DNA of 64,000 nt from positions 4,617,001-4,681,000 of the forward strand of contig NZ_CP108370.1 in the NCBI RefSeq assembly GCF_035953295.1. The letters are read 5' to 3'. Positions 57,835 through 64,000 of this stretch are shown here, piece after piece. Made by a program: the position numbers and the translations under genes. The notes beneath the pieces are model-generated. The model ran no database searches. It had not been told where the DNA came from and saw only the letters and a list, made by a program, of their open reading frames with translations. Each line of letters starts with the position of its first letter. Within the stretch, counting starts at the first letter, position 1. Source of the DNA: Streptomyces sp. NBC_01335 (GTDB taxonomy: Bacteria > Actinomycetota > Actinomycetes > Streptomycetales > Streptomycetaceae).

Positions 57835-58620
57835 TCACCCATCGGACACCGCCACCAGCAGCTCGCCCGACGCATGAGCCCCGGCCAGGGCCACCGCCGT
57901 CTCGCGGGAGACCGACAGCATCACCAGCGCGCCCCCGCCCGGATCGTCCGCGCCCGAGGGCGCCGGCCAATCGGTCCGCGCCACCTCCGCCCCGGGTACG
58001 ACCCTTCCGGACGCGCCCGGAACGCGGGTGACCCGCACGTCGCGCGCCACCACCCGCGCATCGCCCCCGGACGCCGGCGCGGAGATCACGTCCACCCGGT
58101 CGCCGGGGCGCAACAGCCGCACCGTCGCCGCGTCCGCGATCCGCACCGGCGCGGACACCAGGCGCACCGGCGGACGGGACCGCTCCGGGCCGGCCACCCC
58201 CACCGCCCTGTCCTCCACCGCCCTGCCCTCCGCCGCGCCGAGTCCCGACGCGGCAAGAGCCGCTGCCGCCAGCGCGAAGCCGGCCGCCAGGGCGCGCTGC
58301 CGGCCGTACAGCGCGCGCCGTAAACGCAGCGCGCCGCCACCGCCCCGCACCCGCAGCGGAGCGAACTCCGGGACCGCGCACCGGGGTGGCACGGGTGAAG
58401 GGAGCCGGGCCGTCCCGCCGGGCCGGGCCCACCCGGGGGCGGGCTCGGCGGCGGAGCGGGCGTACGCGACGGAGGTGCCGGAGCCGGGGCCGTACCCCGA
58501 GCCGGAGCCCGGGCCGAACCCGGGGCCGGGCCCGGCCCCGGACCCCGGATCGGAGCCCGAGCCCGAGCCCGAGCCCGGGACGGGGACGGAGGACGGACGG
58601 GTCGTCGTGTTCGTGAACAT
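57835..58620 (-). CDS. SAF-domain (CpaB/RcpC-like) membrane protein
   Basis: 261 residues. The N-terminal 55 residues are a Gly/Pro/Ser low-complexity run coded by GGGTCCGGGGTCC-like repeats. A membrane segment follows near residues 110-130 (LAAGFALAAAALAASGLGAA). The C-terminal SAF part contains VRIADAATVRLLRPGDRVDVISAP and VLSVSRE-type LVMLSVSRETAVALAGAHASGELLVAV, as in CpaB/RcpC pilus-assembly proteins. Streptomyces usually carries this gene without a complete Flp pilus system beside it, so the role here is uncertain. Confidence 0.8.
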   Translation of the reverse strand: MFTNTTTRPSSVPVPGSGSGSGSDPGSGAGPGPGFGPGSGSGYGPGSGTSVAYARSAAEPAPGWARPGGTARLPSPVPPRCAVPEFAPLRVRGGGGALRLRRALYGRQRALAAGFALAAAALAASGLGAAEGRAVEDRAVGVAGPERSRPPVRLVSAPVRIADAATVRLLRPGDRVDVISAPASGGDARVVARDVRVTRVPGASGRVVPGAEVARTDWPAPSGADDPGGGALVMLSVSRETAVALAGAHASGELLVAVSDG

Positions 58621-58834
58621 GGCGCCACCTGGATCTGGGTGCGGAAGTCCGCCGGATGCCCCGGTCGGACCCCCTCACGATCCCCCGTGCGCACCGATCC
58701 CGCCGGGGCCGGTGGACGGCCCACCGGTTGTGGACAACTCCGCCACCCGCAGGGGTGAAACAGGGTGCCGAGCCGGCCTCCACAGGCCCGGAGCCCGGAA
58801 TCCCCACGACGCCGAGAACAGCCGGGGACCAGCC

Positions 58835-59716
58835 CTACGGCAGCACGATCCCCGTGTCGACCCCGTCCAGCGCCCGCGTGCACACGCAGTCGCGGCCCTC
58901 CTCCGGGGGCAGCAGGGCCACCGCGTCGAAGAGCACCGAACGCAGCCGGTCCACGTTGTCGGCGAACACCCGGAGGACCTCCTCGTGGGAGACGCCCTCG
59001 CCCGCCTCGGCCCCCGCGTCCAGGTCCGTGACCAGGGTCATCGTGGAGTAGCAGAGGCCCAGTTCGCGGGCGAGCACCGCCTCGGGGTGGCCCGTCATCC
59101 CCACCACGGACCAGCCCATCGCGGCGTGCCAGCGCGATTCCGCGCGGGTCGAGAAGCGCGGCCCCTCGACGACCACCAGCGTCCCGCCGTCCACCGCGTC
59201 CCAGTCCCGCCCGCGTGCGGCGGCGAGCGCGGCCGCACGCCCCCGGGGGCAGTACGGGTCGGCGAACCCGAGGTGCACGACGTTCGGCACCGTGCCGTCG
59301 GGCAGCGGCTCGCCGTCGTAGTAGGTCTGGACGCGCGCCTTGGTGCGGTCGACCAGCTGGTCCGGGACGACCAGCGTGCCCGGTCCGTACTCGGGCCGCA
59401 GCCCGCCGACCGCGCACGGGCCGAGGATCTGGCTCACGCCGAGGGAACGGAGCGCCCACAGGTTGGCGCGGTAGTTGATGCGGTGCGGCGGAAGGTGGTG
59501 GCCGCGCCCGTGCCGGGGCAGGAAGGCGACCCGGCGCCCGGCGATCTCGCCGAGGAACACGGAGTCGCTGGGGTCCCCGTACGGCGTCTTCACCTGGACC
59601 TCGGTGACGTCCTCCAGGAAGGAGTAGAGGCCCGAACCCCCGATGACACCGATCTCCGCGCGGGCCCCGCCCGTACCCGCCGCTGCCGCCGAACCCGTGT
59701 CCGTACCAGCGCTCAT
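58835..59716 (-). CDS. mtnP: S-methyl-5'-thioadenosine phosphorylase
   Basis: 293 residues. The family PNP/MTAP signature is complete: EIGVIGGSGLYSFLED with the phosphate-binding GGSGLY, FLPRHGRGHHLPPHRINYRANLWAL, VEGPRFSTRAESRWH and GMTGHPEAVLARELGLCYSTMTLVTDLDAG. It splits methylthioadenosine into adenine and 5-methylthioribose-1-phosphate, returning methionine-salvage and purine material. The Thr/Asp near the end fits MTAP rather than PNP II, but the distinction is not absolute. It is read after the fmdB terminator from its own promoter. Confidence 0.9.
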   Translation of the reverse strand: MSAGTDTGSAAAAGTGGARAEIGVIGGSGLYSFLEDVTEVQVKTPYGDPSDSVFLGEIAGRRVAFLPRHGRGHHLPPHRINYRANLWALRSLGVSQILGPCAVGGLRPEYGPGTLVVPDQLVDRTKARVQTYYDGEPLPDGTVPNVVHLGFADPYCPRGRAAALAAARGRDWDAVDGGTLVVVEGPRFSTRAESRWHAAMGWSVVGMTGHPEAVLARELGLCYSTMTLVTDLDAGAEAGEGVSHEEVLRVFADNVDRLRSVLFDAVALLPPEEGRDCVCTRALDGVDTGIVLP

Positions 59717-59831
59717 GACGTCCCCCCGGCCCCGCGCGTACCCGCGCCCGCGTCCGTGATCGTGATCGATTCTGCGTTCACCATGCGGCCAGGCTAGCCG
59801 GGGACAGCAAGGGCATCGGGGGACAGCACAA

Positions 59832-59860
59832 GGACTCCGCCGAGGTGATCGGCGGAGTCC
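59832..59860 (-). terminator. Terminator after fmdB
   Basis: A perfect 11-bp stem, GGACTCCGCCG (59832-59842) and CGGCGGAGTCC (59850-59860), with a 7-nt loop, 60 bp past the fmdB stop and before the mtnP start. Confidence 0.82.
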
Positions 59861-59920
59861 CGGTGAAGCTGTGTCAGCGGTGAAGCTGTTGCGCGGTGGT
59901 GCGGGGTCCGGTCAGCTGCC

Positions 59921-60271
59921 TCAGGCGGCCGAGCCGCTCGACGAGGTCGAGGCGGACGACGAACCGGCCGACGACGAGGCCGACGCGGCGGAGGACGAGG
60001 ACGAGCCCGAGTCGGAACCCGACGTCGAGGACGACTTCGAAGCGGAGTCGGACGACTTGGTGGACGGCGAAGCAGGCGTGCTGCTCGACGACGATCCACG
60101 GCTGTCGTTCCGGTAGAAACCGGAACCCTTGAAGACGATGCCGACCGCGGAGAACACCTTCTTGAGGCGTCCATTGCAGTTCGGGCACACGGTCAAGGCG
60201 TCATCGGTGAACTTCTGCACCGCCTCAAGGCCTTCGCCACATTCGGTGCACTGGTACTGATAGGTCGGCAC
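59921..60271 (-). CDS. FmdB-family zinc-ribbon protein
   Basis: 116 residues from GTG 60271 (GGAGGAG upstream). The zinc ribbon MPTYQYQCTECGEGLEAVQKFTDDALTVCPNCNGRLKKVF is the family core; its two CxxC knuckles are complete. A conserved SAVGIVFKGSGFYRND follows, then a poly-Ser/Ala tail of about 55 residues. FmdB was named for regulation of formamidase, but the cellular role is unknown. A CIRCE element sits directly upstream, so HrcA (heat shock) control is predicted. Confidence 0.9.
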   Translation of the reverse strand: MPTYQYQCTECGEGLEAVQKFTDDALTVCPNCNGRLKKVFSAVGIVFKGSGFYRNDSRGSSSSSTPASPSTKSSDSASKSSSTSGSDSGSSSSSAASASSSAGSSSASTSSSGSAA

Positions 60272-60280
60272 TTGCTCCTC

Positions 60281-60307
60281 CTGGCACTCTCACTCAGTGA
60301 GTGCTAA
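60281..60307 (-). promoter_or_regulatory. CIRCE (HrcA-binding) element upstream of fmdB
   Basis: Read on the minus strand, TTAGCACTC, nine bases, then GAGTGCCAG: the first arm is a perfect CIRCE half and the second matches at 7 of 9 positions. The second arm abuts the fmdB ribosome site. CIRCE controls groES-groEL in Streptomyces, from established knowledge. Confidence 0.82.
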
Positions 60308-60337
60308 CGACGTTCCATACTGACGTATTCCGTGGAA

Positions 60338-61618
60338 TCAGTCCACCGTGACCGGCTCCCGGTGACCGATCCCACGTGCCACGGTCCGTCCGGACGCGGC
60401 CGGAAGAAGCCGCGAACGCAGGGCCAGCAGGGTCGCCAGGGCGAGCACCGTGGCCACCAGCGGTACGACGAATCCGCTGCTCGCGCCCCGTGCGTCGGCC
60501 AGTCGGCCGGCCACCGTGACGGCCGCAGCCTGCCCCAGGGCCACCGCGCCGGTCAGCCAGGTGAACGCCTCGGTCCGGGCGGAGGCCGGGACCAGCGCGT
60601 CGACCAGGGTGTATCCGCTGATCAGCGCCGGTGCGATGGAGAGCCCGACCAGGAAGCCCAGCCCGGCCATCAGCGGTGCGGAGTGCACCGCCCAGAGCGC
60701 GGACGCGGTCAGCGTCAGGGCGGCGTACCCGACGATCAGCCGGCGGCGGGGGCCGTGCTTCCAGGCGACGGCACCGCAGACGATGCCGGCCAGCATGTTG
60801 CCGGAGGCGAAGACCCCGTACAGCAGGCCGTTCGCCCCGGGGTGGCCGATCTCCTCGGCGAACGCGGTCAGCGAGACCTGCATGCCGCCGAAGACCGCGC
60901 CGATGCCCAGGAAGGTGACCGCGAGCACCCGGACACCGGGGACGGCGAGGGCGGAGGTGCGGGGCGCGGAGTCGGCGGCGGGGGAGTGCGGCGCGGGCTG
61001 GGTGGAGCGCCGCGCCGCGAAGAGCACCCCGCCGAGCAGGGTCAGCGCGGCCTCGGTGATCAGACCGGCCGCCGGGTGCACGCCGGTGCAGAGCGCGGTG
61101 GTGAGCACCGGTCCCAGCACGAAGGTGAACTCGTCGGTCACCGACTCGAACGCGGCGGCGGTCGCCATCAGCGGGGAGGCCGGGCGGCCGGGCGCCGCCC
61201 CCAGCAGCGCCGCCCAGCGGGCGCGCACCATGGGGCCGATCTGCGGGATCGAGGCGCCGGTCGGTACGGCGGCGGCGCAGAGCGCCCACAGGGGCGCGTG
61301 CGCCAGCGCGAGCGCGGTGAGCGCGCCCACCGACGCCGCGTGCACCAGTACGCCGGGCAGCAGCACGGTCCGCTGCCCGAACCGGTCCGCCAGCCGGCCG
61401 CTCTGCGGGGCGAACAGGGCCATCGAGACGCCGGAGACGGCCGCGACGGCGCCCGCGCTGCCGTAGGAGCCGGTGGTGTGCTGGACGAGCAGGACGATGC
61501 CGATGGTCAGCATCGCGAAGGGCTGCCGGGCGGCGAAGCCCGGGAGCAGGAAGGTCCACGCACCGGGGGTGCGCAGCAGTTGTCCGTATCCGGGACGGAC
61601 GGGGACCGTGGACGCCAC
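60338..61618 (-). CDS. MFS transporter
   Basis: 426 residues from GTG 61618. Twelve hydrophobic segments with MFS motif A-like APQSGRLADRFGQRTVLL in loop 2-3 and a central break near residue 200 (RRSTQPAPHSP). It lacks a clear substrate signature and belongs to the YcaD/YajR-type group of efflux-like proteins. It is followed on the same strand, 66 bp away, by fmdB behind the CIRCE element, so the two are separately controlled. Confidence 0.85.
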   Translation of the reverse strand: MASTVPVRPGYGQLLRTPGAWTFLLPGFAARQPFAMLTIGIVLLVQHTTGSYGSAGAVAAVSGVSMALFAPQSGRLADRFGQRTVLLPGVLVHAASVGALTALALAHAPLWALCAAAVPTGASIPQIGPMVRARWAALLGAAPGRPASPLMATAAAFESVTDEFTFVLGPVLTTALCTGVHPAAGLITEAALTLLGGVLFAARRSTQPAPHSPAADSAPRTSALAVPGVRVLAVTFLGIGAVFGGMQVSLTAFAEEIGHPGANGLLYGVFASGNMLAGIVCGAVAWKHGPRRRLIVGYAALTLTASALWAVHSAPLMAGLGFLVGLSIAPALISGYTLVDALVPASARTEAFTWLTGAVALGQAAAVTVAGRLADARGASSGFVVPLVATVLALATLLALRSRLLPAASGRTVARGIGHREPVTVD

Positions 61619-61950
61619 GGCCGTGCCTTTCTGCCGCCTGGTGGCACCGGGCCCGGGACGCCGTGGAGGCGTACGGGGGCTGCCGAGAGCTGTCCTCTTC
61701 GCGCGGAACTGCGGTAGATGCCGGGCGTCCCGCTCAAGGGGTGCGGAGCGACGCCACGACCGCCATACGGTCGCGCCAGCTCTGCATCAGACAGAGTTGG
61801 TCGATCAGATCGGCTTCATGTTACCGCCAGAAGTCGCGGTGGTGCGGGGTACGGGAGCACAGGCGGGCAGCGGTACGGAGGTGCGCCCCGGACGTATACG
61901 ACCCGCACCGTCCGCGAGCGCACCCCGCGCCCGGCACGGGCCCGCACCCG

Positions 61951-63906
61951 TCAGCGTCGCGCGGTCGGCCCGTCCGAGCGGTCCCCCGGCCGCTCCCCGC
62001 CCCCGTGACGGTCCTGGCGGTCCTGGCGGTCCGGGCGTTCCGGAGGCACCGGGCCGTGTTCCGGGCGCTCCCGGTCGCCCCCGGGCGCCGCCTTCGAGGG
62101 GCGCCCGCTCGTCTCCGGCCGTCCCGCCTTCTCCATCCGCGGGCTCCTCTCCGGCCGCCCGCTCTTCTCCGTACGCCCCTTCTGCGTACGCCTCTTCTCC
62201 GTACGCCCCGCCCCGTCCTCCGCCCGGGAGCCGTCCGCCGCGCGGGAGACACCTGCCGCGCGGGCCGCCGCCGCGCTGCCGCGCCGGGCCTTCGGGGCGG
62301 GCTCGGGCGCGTCCGTCGCGCCGCTGAGCCGCTGCATGGTGTGGGCGAGCCGGTCCAGGTGGGTGGCGCGGGCGAGGCGGGCCACCGCGTCGTCGTCCGC
62401 CGGGCCGCCGGGGTGCTGCCCCGCGTGCAGCCAGCCGGCCAGCTTGCCGCCCTCGCCGACCGCCCGCAGCCGGGCCTCGGTCGCGTCGCGCACCGGGTCG
62501 GTGGCGACCACCAGGAGCTCGTCGCCGCGCCGCAGCACGGTCGCGGGGGCGGGGACGAAGCTCGTACCGTCGCGGACCACCAGGGTGACGGCGGAGCCGG
62601 CCGGGAGGCGGAGCTCGCCCACCTCCACGCCGTGCATCCGCGACTTCGCCGGGATCGCGACGGAGAGCAGATGCCCGCGCAGCCGTTCCAGGGGTGCGGA
62701 CTCGATGCCCAGGTCGGCGGCTTCGGACGGGTCCTCGGCGATCTTCAGCGCCTTGGCGAGCCAGGGCAGCGTCGGCCCCTGGATCAGCGTGTAGACGATG
62801 ACCAGCACGAAGACGATGTTGAAGACGCGGGTGGAGCCGTCGATGCCGGCCACCATCGGGATGGTGGCGAGGATGATGGGGACGGCGCCGCGCAGCCCCG
62901 CCCACGACATCAGGGTCTTCTCGCGCTTGGGCAGCCGGAAGGGCGCCAGGCTCAGGAAGACCGAGAGCGGCCGGGCCACCACGGTGAGCACCAGGCCCAC
63001 GACCACCGCGGGCCAGAAGTCGTCGAGCAGGTCGTGCGGGGTGACGAGCAGGCCGAGCAGGACGAACATGCCGATCTGGGCGAGCCAGCCGAGCCCGTCG
63101 GCGAAGCCCCGGGTGGCCGGCCAGTGCGGCAGCTTGGAGTTGCCGAGGACCATGGCGGCCAGGTAGACGGCGAGGAACCCGCTGCCGTGCGCGATGGCGC
63201 CCTCCGCGTACGCGGTGACCGCGATGGCCATCACGGCGATCGGGTAGAGGCCCGAGGCGGGCAGCGCGACATGGCGCAGCGCGTAGGCGCCGAGCCAGCC
63301 CGCGGCGAGGCCGATGGCCGCGCCGATGGCGAGTTCGAGGGCTATCTCGCCGACCAGGGTGTACCAGTGCTCGACCGGTCCGACCGAGGAGAACGCGACG
63401 ACCAGGATGACCACCGGGGCGTCGTTGAAGCCGGACTCCGCCTCCAGCACGCCGGTGATCCGGGAGGGCAACGGGACCCTGCGGAGTACGGAGAAGACGG
63501 CGGCGGCGTCCGTGGAGGAGACCACCGCGCCGATGATGAGCGCCTGCTTCCACTCCAGCCCGACGAGGTAGTGCGCTCCCGCCGCCGTGACGCCCACACT
63601 GATGCCCACGCCCACGGTCGAGAGCACGGCCGCCGCCGGAAGCGCGGGCCGTACCTCTTTCCACTTCGTGCCCAGTCCGCCCTCGGCGAGGATCACGACC
63701 AGGGCGGCGTAGCCGATCACCTGGGTGAGTTCCGCGTTGTCGAACTGGACGTCGAAGATGCCGTCCTGTCCCAGCGCGATGCCGATGCCGAGGTACAGGA
63801 GCAGGCTGGGGAGCCCGCTGCGCGAGGAGATCCGGACCGCCGCCACCGCGACGAGCAGGACGAGCGACGAGACCAGCAGGAGTTCGTTGAGCGTGTGGAC
63901 AGTCAG
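61951..63906 (-). CDS. CPA1-type K+/H+ antiporter with RCK_C domain; probable CTG start
   Basis: About 651 residues if read from CTG 63906. GAAGGAAA lies 7-8 nt before that CTG, and the added residues TVHTLNELLLVSSLVLLVAVA supply the missing first membrane helix. The first conventional codon (GTG 63846) cuts into that helix. Helices cover about residues 5-400, with the ion-site region SSTDAAAVFSVLR and LEAESGFNDAPVVIL characteristic of NhaP/CvrA proteins. A TrkA-C (RCK_C) domain near 420-500 (VEVGELRLPAGSAVTLVVRDG) regulates by ligand. The last 120 residues are a charged Arg/Glu/Pro tail. Role: K+ or Na+ export against protons. Confidence 0.82.
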   Translation of the reverse strand: MTVHTLNELLLVSSLVLLVAVAAVRISSRSGLPSLLLYLGIGIALGQDGIFDVQFDNAELTQVIGYAALVVILAEGGLGTKWKEVRPALPAAAVLSTVGVGISVGVTAAGAHYLVGLEWKQALIIGAVVSSTDAAAVFSVLRRVPLPSRITGVLEAESGFNDAPVVILVVAFSSVGPVEHWYTLVGEIALELAIGAAIGLAAGWLGAYALRHVALPASGLYPIAVMAIAVTAYAEGAIAHGSGFLAVYLAAMVLGNSKLPHWPATRGFADGLGWLAQIGMFVLLGLLVTPHDLLDDFWPAVVVGLVLTVVARPLSVFLSLAPFRLPKREKTLMSWAGLRGAVPIILATIPMVAGIDGSTRVFNIVFVLVIVYTLIQGPTLPWLAKALKIAEDPSEAADLGIESAPLERLRGHLLSVAIPAKSRMHGVEVGELRLPAGSAVTLVVRDGTSFVPAPATVLRRGDELLVVATDPVRDATEARLRAVGEGGKLAGWLHAGQHPGGPADDDAVARLARATHLDRLAHTMQRLSGATDAPEPAPKARRGSAAAARAAGVSRAADGSRAEDGAGRTEKRRTQKGRTEKSGRPERSPRMEKAGRPETSGRPSKAAPGGDRERPEHGPVPPERPDRQDRQDRHGGGERPGDRSDGPTARR

Positions 63907-64000
63907 GGCGCGTTTCCTTCCCCGCGTACGACCGACGGGCAGGTTCCCGGCGACCAGGTACTTCGTTACCTTACCTAATCTTTAACGCTTTCTTGACGCC

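Noticed and set aside
63966..63982. Iron-box-like TTAGGTAAGG on the minus strand upstream of the antiporter
   Set aside because: Only the first half matches the DmdR/IdeR consensus; the second half is absent, so it is more likely part of a promoter.

Overview
This is a high-GC actinobacterial chromosome segment, almost certainly Streptomyces. Third codon positions are saturated with G/C, GTG and TTG starts are common, genes are chained by ATGA/GTGA overlaps, and several lineage markers are present: an HrdD-type sigma factor, a HelD-type helicase, GPP34, FmdB, DUF6227 and LuxR-type two-component pairs.

Layout. 0-6 kb: a penicillin-binding D,D-carboxypeptidase with a very long acidic N-terminus, a polytopic membrane protein and an APH-fold kinase. 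6-8.6 kb: a two-component system divergent from a small membrane protein, with a clean palindrome between them. 8.8-13.5 kb: accessory DNA (DnaC/IstB-like ATPase with a truncated replication-type partner, three overlapping tiny genes, two GNAT acetyltransferases, a lipoprotein), a tRNA-Arg(CCT) and a fragment of a VOC-family gene. 13.5-15.2 kb: a GT-C-like membrane protein.

15.2-28.9 kb is the most interesting part: two divergent gene sets that look like an undescribed natural-product cluster without any NRPS or PKS. The left arm carries a nucleotidyltransferase, a HisC-like aminotransferase, a class II aldolase and a thymidylate-kinase-like protein. The right arm carries a CYTH-like protein, an argininosuccinate-synthase-like enzyme, an odd ATP-grasp fusion, a lysine/ornithine-type N-hydroxylase, a membrane desaturase/hydroxylase, an MFS exporter and a GNAT-like protein. 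The inferred logic is ligase-driven C-N bond formation on an N-hydroxylated amino-acid-type substrate, then oxidation and export. No dedicated regulator lies inside the cluster.

29-34.7 kb: a 1.2-kb-codon HelD-like helicase, then a 161-bp MITE directly abutting an IS5-family element that carries a passenger gene and a -1 frameshift site. 34.7-47.7 kb: regulator-target pairs (two MmyB-type XRE regulators, MFS exporters, an SDR, GntR, TetR, MarR), a DinB-fold protein, GPP34, a GT2 and a secreted M6-type protease. 47.7-51.3 kb: an extradiol dioxygenase, an acetyltransferase, HrdD behind a perfect sigma-R promoter, and DUF6227. 52-57.4 kb: a molybdopterin oxidoreductase operon with membrane, 4Fe-4S and Rieske partners. 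57.5-64 kb: housekeeping genes (SAF-domain protein, MTA phosphorylase, FmdB with a CIRCE element, an MFS protein and a K+/H+-type antiporter that appears to start at CTG).
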